The position numbers and the translations under genes were made by a program. Source: Clostridium sp. CAG:389 (GTDB taxonomy: Bacteria; Bacillota; Clostridia; TANB77; CAG-508). From it: 9,182 nt of DNA. Under the pieces are notes generated by a model. It saw only the letters and a list, made by a program, of their open reading frames with translations. It searched no databases and was not told the DNA's origin. The stretch is taken from assembly GCA_000438255.1 (NCBI GenBank), contig FR901880.1:1-9182 (forward strand), read 5' to 3'. Each line of letters starts with the position of its first letter. Positions within the stretch are counted from its first letter, which is position 1. Below are positions 1 to 6,652 of the stretch, in pieces.

Positions 1-36
1 TAAATAATATATCCCCTTATGCTTGTAGCAATTCAT
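1..36 (-). CDS. Possible start of a further minus-strand gene (partial)
   Basis: An ATG at 36-34 opens a minus-strand frame that stays open to the window edge and would begin MNCYKHKGIYYL. A GGAGTG sequence (45-50 on the plus strand as CACTCC) lies 8 bases upstream and could be its ribosome binding site. The start sits only about 35 bases past the terminator of the metal-export operon, which leaves little room for a promoter. Twelve codons are too few to recognise a family, so this may be chance. A competing ATG at 54-52 gives only a 12-codon frame ending at 16. Confidence 0.22.
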   Translation of the reverse strand, partial: MNCYKHKGIYYL

Positions 37-71
37 CTCCAAACACTCCGCTCATTATCAAAAAGCTTTTT

Positions 72-109
72 TAGACCAAAAAATGAGACAGATTTAATTC
101 TGCCTCATT
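72..109 (-). terminator. Rho-independent terminator of the arsR-zntA operon
   Basis: Read on the minus strand, a ten-pair stem (AATGAGGCAG pairing with CTGTCTCATT, including one G-U pair) encloses the eight-base loop AATTAAAT. A run of six T's follows directly. It starts four bases after the stop codon of the P-type ATPase, which is where an operon-ending intrinsic terminator is expected. It separates the metal-export unit from whatever lies further left. Confidence 0.9.
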
Positions 110-113
110 TATC

Positions 114-2186
114 TTATTTTAAAATTCTAAGTGTATTAAATATTGTAATCAAAGTAACACCTACATCAGCAAAAACTGCCTGCCACATATCTGCAACACC
201 CAATAAACTTAAAACTAATGTCAATATTTTAACACCTATTGAAAAAATCAAATTTTGTTTAATAATTTTATTCGTCTTCTTAGAAACCTCAATTGCATCA
301 ACAATTTTAGAAAGCTCATCAGTCATAATTACAACATCAGATGCCTCTATTGCGGAACTTGAACCAATTCCTCCCATTGAAATTCCAACATCCGCCCTTG
401 CTAGTACTGGACTATCATTTATTCCATCACCAACAAATGCAACTTTTTGATATTCATCCCTTTTAGCAATTATTGTATCTAATTCGTTATATTTGTCTTG
501 TGGTAACATTTCTGATTTTACTGCTTTTATGCCAACTTCTTTTGCAATTTTTTCTGCTATTTCTTTTTTGTCACCTGTAAACATTTTTGTATTTATGCCT
601 AATTTATGAAGTTTATCCATTGTTTCTTTTGTTGATGGTTTTATTTCATCTGTTAAAACTATTTTTCCAACAACTGTTCCGCCAATATTTAAATATAAAA
701 CTGTTCCAACAATATTTTCTTTGTCTGCATTTGTAAATTCTGCATTTCCTATTTTTATTGTTTTTCCTTCATATTGATATTGAATTCCTTTTCCTGATAC
801 TTCTTCAAATTTTTCAACATTTTCTATTTCTTTTGATATTTCTTCATATTTGTTTAATATTGATTTTGCTATTGGATGGTTTGAATTTTTTTCACCCATT
901 GCAAAATATTTTAAAATATCTTGTTCTGTGTAATTTGTATCAATTGCACTTATTTCTGATACTGCAAATTTTCCTGTTGTTATTGTTCCTGTTTTGTCAA
1001 ATATAATTTCTTTTATGTCTTTTATTCCGTCTAAATAGTCACTACCTTTTATAAGTATACCTTTTTTAGAAGCTTTGCCGATTCCTGAAAAATAACTTAA
1101 TGGAACTGATATTGCTATTGAACAAGGGCATGATATTACTAGAAATATTAATGCTTTATAAATACTTTCTTTGTAAGTAACTCCTGATATAATTAGTGGC
1201 ATAAATATTGCAACTAATAGTGCTAGCCCCATTACAACTGGTGTATAGATTTTTGCTACTTTTGATACAAACGTCTCTGTTTTTGCTTTTTTATCTGTTG
1301 CATTTTCAACTAAATTTAATATTTGACTTACTGTACTATTTTCATATGTTTGTTCTACTTTTACTTCTATTAATCCATTTGTGTTTATGCTTCCTGATAG
1401 AACTTTGCTATTTTCCGCTACTTCTATCAGATTGCTTTCACCTGTTAATGCTGAATTATTTATTTGAGCATTTCCTTTTATAACAATACCATCTAGTGGG
1501 ATTTTTTCACCTGTTTTTACAAGTATTACATCACCTATTTTCACTTCATCTGGTGTAACTTGTTTCCATTCTTCACCTTGTTTTAAATTTGCATATTCTG
1601 GTTTTATGTTCATTAAATCTGATATTGATTTTCTTGTTTTGTTAACCGCTTTTGATTCTAGGATTTTTCCTATTTCATATAATGTGATTACCATTAATCC
1701 TTCTGAATTTTTCCCAACTAAATATGCTCCAATTGCAGATACTACAATTAGCATATTTTCGTCTAACACTTTGTTTTTGAATAGCTGTTTAAATCCTTTT
1801 TTGGCTGTCTTATATAGCAATATCACAAATGCTATTATTGTTAACACACTTTTAACAATTGTATTGAATTTTCCAACTATTGCAATTAGATATATTGCAA
1901 TTCCTATAACTATTCTTGCTATATCATTTCCATTGTGTTCTTCTTTGTCATGATTTTCTTCGCCGTCTTCTAATACTTCTACATCTGGTTCTAATTTTCG
2001 AACTAGTTTTGTTATTTCTTTTTTAGGACTTGGTTTGTCTGTTTTAAATGTTAATTTTAGTGTTGAAAAATTGACAACTACCTCCTCATATCCTTCTGTA
2101 TTCGCTATTTCATCTTCTACTTTTTTTGCACATGCTGCACAATCTAATCCTTCTAGTGTGTATTTATAACTCTTCAATGTGTTCAC
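114..2186 (-). CDS. zntA: Zn/Cd/Pb-exporting P1B-type ATPase (ZntA/CadA family)
   Basis: Membrane pump that uses ATP to export soft divalent metals (zinc, cadmium, lead). The 690-residue protein has, in order: one N-terminal metal-binding domain with a GLDCAAC motif (C16, C19); a short acidic, histidine-containing linker (about 70-88); membrane segments; the actuator motif TGES (T248-S251); the transmembrane metal site CPC (353-355); the phosphorylated aspartate in DKTGT (D397); the nucleotide-binding HP pair (H437-P438); and the hinge GDGIND (586-591). K653 and D674 in the last two helices have the same 21-residue spacing as the lysine/aspartate pair that defines zinc-specific ZntA pumps, which argues against a copper or silver pump. 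The residue after CPC is Ser, where Ala is common. It overlaps the end of the sensor gene by 23 bases and is probably translationally coupled to it. The track start is GTG at 2186, but AAGGG lies only 2 bases before it; a TTG at 2177, 11 bases from AAGGG, may be the real start (687 residues). Confidence 0.93.
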   Translation of the reverse strand: MNTLKSYKYTLEGLDCAACAKKVEDEIANTEGYEEVVVNFSTLKLTFKTDKPSPKKEITKLVRKLEPDVEVLEDGEENHDKEEHNGNDIARIVIGIAIYLIAIVGKFNTIVKSVLTIIAFVILLYKTAKKGFKQLFKNKVLDENMLIVVSAIGAYLVGKNSEGLMVITLYEIGKILESKAVNKTRKSISDLMNIKPEYANLKQGEEWKQVTPDEVKIGDVILVKTGEKIPLDGIVIKGNAQINNSALTGESNLIEVAENSKVLSGSINTNGLIEVKVEQTYENSTVSQILNLVENATDKKAKTETFVSKVAKIYTPVVMGLALLVAIFMPLIISGVTYKESIYKALIFLVISCPCSIAISVPLSYFSGIGKASKKGILIKGSDYLDGIKDIKEIIFDKTGTITTGKFAVSEISAIDTNYTEQDILKYFAMGEKNSNHPIAKSILNKYEEISKEIENVEKFEEVSGKGIQYQYEGKTIKIGNAEFTNADKENIVGTVLYLNIGGTVVGKIVLTDEIKPSTKETMDKLHKLGINTKMFTGDKKEIAEKIAKEVGIKAVKSEMLPQDKYNELDTIIAKRDEYQKVAFVGDGINDSPVLARADVGISMGGIGSSSAIEASDVVIMTDELSKIVDAIEVSKKTNKIIKQNLIFSIGVKILTLVLSLLGVADMWQAVFADVGVTLITIFNTLRILK

Positions 2187-2517
2187 TTCCCTTCTTTACA
2201 ATTTGTTCGATGTGTTCATCGTCTAAACTGTAAAATATTGTTTTTCCTTCTCTTCTGAATTTTACTAATTTTGATTGTTTTAGTAATCTTAGTTGATGTG
2301 ATATTGCTGATTGTGTTGTTCCTACTATGTTTGCTATGTCACATACACATAGTTCTTCTTCTAGTAATGCATATATTATTTTCATTCTTGTTGAGTCTGC
2401 AAATACTTTGAATAACTCAGCTAAGTCGTATATAAAGCCATCTTCTGGCATTTTTTGTTTTACTTTTTTTACTGCATCTTCATGCAATATATTGCATTCT
2501 ACAAAGTTTTCTTCCAT
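2164..2517 (-). CDS. ArsR/SmtB-family metal-sensing repressor
   Basis: Dimeric winged-helix repressor that should leave its operator when it binds zinc, cadmium or lead, inducing itself and the downstream pump. I chose the ATG at 2517 (117 residues, MEENFVECN...). It has AAGAGG 7 bases upstream, whereas the longer open frame back to 2601 would run through the promoter and operator. Two metal sites are visible. One is the alpha-3 motif ELCVCD (C57, C59, D60), perhaps completed by C9 and H12 at the N-terminus as in CadC and SmtB. The other is an alpha-5 site D100-x-H102...H113-x-x-E116, with exactly the spacing of the SmtB zinc site. The recognition helix is around TTQSAISHQLRLLK (67-80). The family is certain; which metal is the physiological inducer cannot be read from sequence. 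A cadC or smtB/czrA-like name would fit. Confidence 0.93.
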   Translation of the reverse strand: MEENFVECNILHEDAVKKVKQKMPEDGFIYDLAELFKVFADSTRMKIIYALLEEELCVCDIANIVGTTQSAISHQLRLLKQSKLVKFRREGKTIFYSLDDEHIEQIVKKGSEHIEEL

Positions 2518-2541
2518 ATTTTTTCCTCTTTTCATTTGATT

Positions 2542-2561
2542 ATATGAATAACTGTTCATAT
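2542..2561. promoter_or_regulatory. Palindromic ArsR/SmtB-type operator
   Basis: A perfect inverted repeat with seven-base arms, ATATGAA and TTCATAT, is separated by six bases. On the minus strand the core reads ATGAACAGTTATTCAT. This agrees closely with the 12-2-12 operator class I remember for SmtB and ZiaR (TGAA...TTCA). It lies just past the -10 box, at about +2 to +21 of the predicted transcript. A bound repressor would therefore block polymerase or promoter escape. It is upstream of the repressor's own ribosome binding site, which indicates autoregulation. Confidence 0.85.
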
Positions 2562-2569
2562 GTAATCTT

Positions 2570-2598
2570 ATTATATGCTTATGGAATTTTTTTGTCAA
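2570..2598 (-). promoter_or_regulatory. Consensus sigma-A promoter of the arsR-zntA operon
   Basis: The minus strand carries a perfect -35 TTGACA (2593-2598), a spacer of exactly 17 bases and a perfect -10 TATAAT (2570-2575). Transcription should start near 2563, directly at the operator. A full-consensus promoter beside a strong operator fits a system that is off by default through repression and strongly on when metal is present. Confidence 0.88.
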
Positions 2599-2644
2599 CA
2601 CTTTTTTGTGACTTTTTTGATATTATGATACAGAAAAATTTTCC

Positions 2645-2671
2645 AAAATAAAAAATGTCCCAAAAGGACAT
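2645..2671 (-). terminator. Rho-independent terminator after spoIIP
   Basis: On the minus strand a six-pair stem, ATGTCC with GGACAT, has the five-base loop TTTTG and is followed by T-rich sequence (TTTTTATTTT). It begins five bases after the SpoIIP stop codon. It closes the upstream transcript and insulates the metal-regulated promoter, which begins about 45 bases further on. Confidence 0.85.
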
Positions 2672-2676
2672 CAAAA

Positions 2677-3894
2677 TTATTTTAAAATTTCGTTCATAAC
2701 AGCTGACAAATATTTCATACTAGTCAAGCATTGCTCCAAAGTATTACCAGTTGCACCAACTTCAATAATATTTGCAAACTTTCCTGTATGTTGATTATAT
2801 CTAGATTTTGTAAGCATTATTGGCTTAAAAAGTCCTGGATACATTTCTTCTGCTTTTTCTTGAATTTTTACTGCAAACTTCAAGTTCTGTTGCCAATTTG
2901 GATGCCACAATCCGCCTTCATTTGTCCCTATTACAAACATTATTTGTGCAGCATAATCATCACCTATTTTAACTGTTGGTGCATAGTCTGGCCTAGAACC
3001 TATGGCATCTCTATGTAAATCTATTATAATATCAGATTGTGTTGTTTTTAATATATTTTCTACTGTTTGTAATGAACGTGTATATGATCCTGTATATGAT
3101 GGGTAGTCATGATATGATTTGTCATGTACTACATTTATATTATATTTTGTTAAATAATTCTCTAGTTCAGTGCCTACTCTTGTTACTGTATAATTCAAAT
3201 CTGTTGTTCTATAATTTCCTGTTTGTGTATACTGATATTGTTCACTTGGTGTATAGCTTTCACAACTATGTGTATGAAATATTACTATGTTTTTATTATC
3301 TATTTTTATGTCTGGTTTTAATATATCTTCTGTTAAATTATATGTTGTTTGATTTTTTATTTTTACATTTCCATATTTAACATTATAACTTTCTGTAATT
3401 GGATTTGGAGTAACTATTTCTGTTTTTTCTTTATTATCACTGGCTAACACAAGCTGTCCTGATTCATTTTGATTGTTTTCATTTGAATCATTTTCCGTGT
3501 TATTATTGGAATTATCTGTATTTTCATCTGATGTTGATACATTTATTTCTTTTGAATTATTTTTTTCTACTTCTTCTATTCCTTTTATACTACTTATTTC
3601 TGTTTTAAGAAATTCTTCTAGATAATTTGAATTTGATCTATTTTCTTTTTTGGTAGTTTCATTATTTCCGGTATTTTCATTCATAATTGAAAATGCTGGA
3701 AGCGTTTTTCTTAAAGAACTTTTCAGACTTCCTATTTGAATCAATTTACTTGATTTTACTGTTTTTGTTTCTGTTTTATTTTGTGGTTTAAATGCAAAAA
3801 ATCTTGTAGCAAATACAATAAGTCCAATTATTATCATAATTCCTACAAGATATTTTACTATATCTCTCATTTTTAGCACTGTTACATTAAACAT
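2677..3894 (-). CDS. spoIIP: Stage II sporulation protein P (SpoIIP), peptidoglycan hydrolase
   Basis: SpoIIP is a peptidoglycan amidase/endopeptidase that works with SpoIID and SpoIIM to thin the septal wall and drive engulfment of the forespore. The 405-residue protein has one N-terminal membrane anchor (about 14-34), then a long Asn/Glu/Ser-rich linker (about 73-165), then the catalytic domain (about 195-405). Visible catalytic features are FHTHSCESYTP (likely zinc ligands H207 and E212), DLHRD (H294) and a C-terminal IIEVG glutamate (E378), all as expected for this amidase family. Length is close to the Bacillus subtilis protein (about 400). The start has a strong AAGGAG at 3902-3907, 7 bases from the ATG. 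The gene follows the WG-repeat gene after 76 bases and ends at a clear terminator. Unlike B. subtilis, no gpr protease gene adjoins it. Its presence indicates endospore formation. Confidence 0.93.
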   Translation of the reverse strand: MFNVTVLKMRDIVKYLVGIMIIIGLIVFATRFFAFKPQNKTETKTVKSSKLIQIGSLKSSLRKTLPAFSIMNENTGNNETTKKENRSNSNYLEEFLKTEISSIKGIEEVEKNNSKEINVSTSDENTDNSNNNTENDSNENNQNESGQLVLASDNKEKTEIVTPNPITESYNVKYGNVKIKNQTTYNLTEDILKPDIKIDNKNIVIFHTHSCESYTPSEQYQYTQTGNYRTTDLNYTVTRVGTELENYLTKYNINVVHDKSYHDYPSYTGSYTRSLQTVENILKTTQSDIIIDLHRDAIGSRPDYAPTVKIGDDYAAQIMFVIGTNEGGLWHPNWQQNLKFAVKIQEKAEEMYPGLFKPIMLTKSRYNQHTGKFANIIEVGATGNTLEQCLTSMKYLSAVMNEILK

Positions 3895-3921
3895 ATATAT
3901 TCTCCTTGTTTCTTTGGTTTA

Positions 3922-3959
3922 CTATATATATGTATATTCAAATTAGTGCCAAAATATTC
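3922..3959 (-). promoter_or_regulatory. Possible promoter before spoIIP
   Basis: The 76-base gap upstream of spoIIP holds two overlapping candidates on the minus strand. One resembles the mother-cell sigma-E pattern: GAATATT, 16 bases, then TATACATA. The spacing is slightly longer than the usual 13-15 and the -10 lacks the leading C. The other resembles sigma-A: TTGGCA, 16 bases, then TATATA. spoIIP is sigma-E-controlled in B. subtilis, so a sporulation promoter here would make sense, but the match is imperfect and the region is AT-rich enough for chance hits. Confidence 0.33.
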
Positions 3960-3970
3960 ATTATTAAATT

Positions 3971-5407
3971 TTATTCGTTGTTACTGTCTGATTCTTCACT
4001 GTTTTCTTCAACAGTATTAATGTTTACTTCTCTATTATTTTCAATTGTATTAGCATCTACTTCATTGTTGCTTTTTTCTGTTTTTACACTTGGACCTTGT
4101 GATTCTAAGAATTCTTCTATATCTACTTTATTACCATTTGGATACATGTAATAATGTTTTTTTCCAGAAGATATTGTCATATAAACATCATCTAAAACTG
4201 GTCTTATTACTATTTCTCCTGATGAATTTATTAATCCATATTTTTTATTTTTGCATACAACAAGCAAATTATAGTTAGGTATTAATAAAAGATTTATTGA
4301 TTCTTTATTATTTGAAGCTGTGTATCCAAAGCTGTCATATTCAAAGTCTATAAGTGTGTTACCATTTTTATCAAAAGCTCCCCATACTTTATCTTTTCTT
4401 GCTGGAATCATTCCATTGTCTAATAGATATTTATTTTTGATATTGTTTTTTTCAAATTTTGTATTGTCTATTCCTATTTGGTCATATTCAATATAAACTT
4501 TTATGTTTCCTCTTGAATCTATAATTCCATATTTATTGTCTTTTTTAGCAATATATAGTCCAGAATCATTATCTACTAGTTCTAGGCTATCATATAATAA
4601 TTGTATTTTTGTTTCTCTTTTTGCTGATATTACTCCTACTTTATTATTACTTTTTACTAAAAAATCTCCTGAATTTGGTAAATATTCTATATAATCATAT
4701 TTAGCTTCTATTACAGCATTTCCTTTTAAGTCAATTACTCCATATACCTTGTCTTGATTTTTTGTTACTACTAACATACTATTTAAAATAGTTTTCTCAT
4801 TTGTATAGTTATCACTAATTTTTTCATATCCATAGTCTAATACTTTTGATTGATATGATTGTATCAAATAAGGCATTGTGTATATATATACTCTGTTTTT
4901 ATCTGTATCATATGTAAATGAAAGATTAAAAGCATTTTCTAGTGCGTCTGATGTTATATATAATTTTCCATTCATTGCTTTTACAGGTTTTTTAGCATAG
5001 TAATAGTCATAATTACCGTCACTATTTTCAAGTGTTAATTTATATATTTTATTTGAATTTAATACAAAGTTTGCAATCTCCTCATCACTTTGTACATAAC
5101 ATTTACTTGCATCTTCTGATTTATCTGTATATTCTCCGTTATAGCTTTGATATCCTAAATATGAAGCAACATCTTTTACTGGAAAATATATTGTTCCATC
5201 ATTGTCAATTATCATCATGTCTTTAACTTTTTCATTTGAGCTTCCATTTATATAAAGTCTTAATGTTTTACTTTGCATATAAACTATAACTCCAAATATT
5301 GTTATAATGGCTATTAATATTATTGCTATTAATATTAATATTATTCTTGCCACTTTTTTTGAATTATCAACCTTTTTTGGTTCAAAACTTTCATCAATTA
5401 GATTCAT
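3971..5407 (-). CDS. Membrane-anchored WG-repeat protein with copper-amine-oxidase-N-like domain
   Basis: The function is unknown. The 478-residue protein starts with a short cytoplasmic stretch and one hydrophobic helix (about 20-44). The rest is probably outside the membrane. Residues about 50-178 resemble the copper amine oxidase N-terminal domain found in many clostridial surface proteins (YFPVKDVASYLGY, KLYITSDALENAF, and a closing NRVYIYT). Five WG-type repeats follow: KVYGVIDLKGN (220-230), NKVGVISAKRE (255-265), NKYGIIDSRGN (291-301), KVWGAFDKNGN (340-350) and KKYGLINSSGE (388-398), each followed by a beta strand and usually a YD or DD pair. Repeat two is degenerate. The last 40 residues are rich in Asn, Glu and Ser. 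AAGGAG lies 8 bases before the ATG. It is 35 bases from tgt and so probably co-transcribed with it. The architecture suggests a binding or scaffolding protein at the cell surface; this is inference. Confidence 0.85.
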   Translation of the reverse strand: MNLIDESFEPKKVDNSKKVARIILILIAIILIAIITIFGVIVYMQSKTLRLYINGSSNEKVKDMMIIDNDGTIYFPVKDVASYLGYQSYNGEYTDKSEDASKCYVQSDEEIANFVLNSNKIYKLTLENSDGNYDYYYAKKPVKAMNGKLYITSDALENAFNLSFTYDTDKNRVYIYTMPYLIQSYQSKVLDYGYEKISDNYTNEKTILNSMLVVTKNQDKVYGVIDLKGNAVIEAKYDYIEYLPNSGDFLVKSNNKVGVISAKRETKIQLLYDSLELVDNDSGLYIAKKDNKYGIIDSRGNIKVYIEYDQIGIDNTKFEKNNIKNKYLLDNGMIPARKDKVWGAFDKNGNTLIDFEYDSFGYTASNNKESINLLLIPNYNLLVVCKNKKYGLINSSGEIVIRPVLDDVYMTISSGKKHYYMYPNGNKVDIEEFLESQGPSVKTEKSNNEVDANTIENNREVNINTVEENSEESDSNNE

Positions 5408-5442
5408 TTTTACATCTCCTTTTTTCTTGCGTGTTATTTGAA

Positions 5443-6567
5443 TTATTTTGTGTATCCATATTTTTTGTAAAATTCATTCTTGAATGTTAATAAATTATCA
5501 TTCTCAATTTCTATTCTAACTCTTTCCATTAAATTAGTCAAGAATCTTAAATTATGAATTGATAATAATCGTACTCCTAGAATTTCATTTGTTTTTACAA
5601 GATGTCTTAAATATGCTCTTGTATAATTTTTACATGTATAGCAATCACATTCTGGATCTAATGGTCCCCAATCCCTTTCATATGTTGCATTTCTTACAAC
5701 TACTTTTCCATGTGATGTTAATGCTGTTCCATTTCTTGCTATTCTTGTTGGTAATACACAGTCACACATATCAATTCCTGCAAGTGCTGCCTCTATTAAA
5801 TAATCTGGTGTTCCAACACCCATCAAATATCTTGGTTTATCTTTTGGCATTAAAGGTGTTGTGTAATAAAGCATTTTTAAAAATTCTTCTTTTGGTTCTC
5901 CTACACTTATTCCTCCAATTGCATATCCTGGTAAATCTAATTTTATTAAATCTTCTGCTGATTTTTTTCTTAAATCTTCATAAAATCCACCTTGAATAAT
6001 TCCAAATAAAGCTTGATTTTCTGTTACATGAGCATCTTTACATCTTTTTGCCCATCTTGTTGTTCTTTCCATTGAATTTTTTGTATATTCATATGTTGAA
6101 GGATATGGACAACATTCATCAAATGCCATTATTATATCTGCTCCTAAATCTTCTTCTGTTTTCATTACAGATTCAGGTGTGAATACATGTTTACTTCCAT
6201 CTAAGTGTGATTTAAATTCAACACCTTCTTCTGATATTGTTCTTAAATCACCTAAACTAAATACTTGGAATCCTCCACTATCTGTTAAAATTGGTCTATC
6301 CCAATTCATGAATTTGTGTAGTCCTCCTGCTTCTTTTACTATGTCTTGTCCTGGTCTTAAATATAAATGATATGTATTTGATAATATTATTTGTGCTTTT
6401 ACTTCTTCTTTTAGTTCTTCTGGTGTCATTGATTTTACTGTCGCTTGTGTTCCTACTGGCATAAATATTGGTGTTTGTATGTCACCATGTGGTGTATGTA
6501 CAACACCTCTTCTTGCTCCTGTTTGTTTACATTCATGTAATAATTCGTATGTTACTGCTGGTTTCAT
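5443..6567 (-). CDS. tgt: Queuine/preQ1 tRNA-guanine transglycosylase
   Basis: Cytoplasmic enzyme that swaps guanine-34 in tRNAs for Asp, Asn, His and Tyr (GUN anticodons) for the queuosine precursor preQ1. The 374-residue length is normal for bacteria. Key residues are intact: the general acid/base D96 in LTDSGGFQVFSL, the nucleophile D269 in DCVLPTR, and the zinc site C307, C309, C312 and H338 (CDCYTC ... SIHNL). The loop GGISVGEP (218-225) has Val where eukaryotic enzymes have Gly, as expected for a preQ1-using bacterial enzyme. The ATG at 6567 fits family N-termini (TYELLHECKQTGARRG) and has GGAGTGA upstream, though the spacing from GGAG is long (12 bases). It follows queA by 85 bases, the usual order in Bacillota. 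Confidence 0.97.
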   Translation of the reverse strand: MKPAVTYELLHECKQTGARRGVVHTPHGDIQTPIFMPVGTQATVKSMTPEELKEEVKAQIILSNTYHLYLRPGQDIVKEAGGLHKFMNWDRPILTDSGGFQVFSLGDLRTISEEGVEFKSHLDGSKHVFTPESVMKTEEDLGADIIMAFDECCPYPSTYEYTKNSMERTTRWAKRCKDAHVTENQALFGIIQGGFYEDLRKKSAEDLIKLDLPGYAIGGISVGEPKEEFLKMLYYTTPLMPKDKPRYLMGVGTPDYLIEAALAGIDMCDCVLPTRIARNGTALTSHGKVVVRNATYERDWGPLDPECDCYTCKNYTRAYLRHLVKTNEILGVRLLSIHNLRFLTNLMERVRIEIENDNLLTFKNEFYKKYGYTK

Positions 6568-6652
6568 TATTTATTTTCACTCCGTTTCACTTCATTTATC
6601 ATCATTAATTTTTATTTTTTGGATTAAAAACACATTCCTAATCTCTTGATTT
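6568..6652. other. queA-tgt intergenic gap with no clear signal
   Basis: These 85 bases are AT-rich. I find no terminator hairpin with a T-run and no convincing -35/-10 pair on the minus strand. Only the tgt ribosome binding site (GGAGTG as CACTCC at 6578-6583) stands out. Read-through from queA into tgt is therefore the simplest reading. Confidence 0.5.

Noticed and set aside
19..450. Plus-strand open frame of 143 codons over the end of the P-type ATPase
   Set aside because: It is antisense to a clearly conserved pump and spans the operon terminator. Its composition is that of the reverse strand of a coding gene.
758..1483. Plus-strand frames rich in Leu and Phe inside the ATPase gene
   Set aside because: The Leu/Phe runs are the mirror of the Lys/Glu-rich coding strand. 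There is no ribosome binding site or domain.
2518..2601. Longer start for the metal-sensing repressor at 2601
   Set aside because: The extra 28 codons run through the promoter -10 box and the operator, and the internal ATG at 2517 has a good ribosome binding site.
5559..5999. Plus-strand open frame of 146 codons over tgt
   Set aside because: It is antisense to tgt, is dominated by Leu, His and Phe, and shows no recognisable domain.
6568..6652. Separate promoter for tgt
   Set aside because: Only AT-rich -10-like words occur, with no matching -35 at proper spacing.
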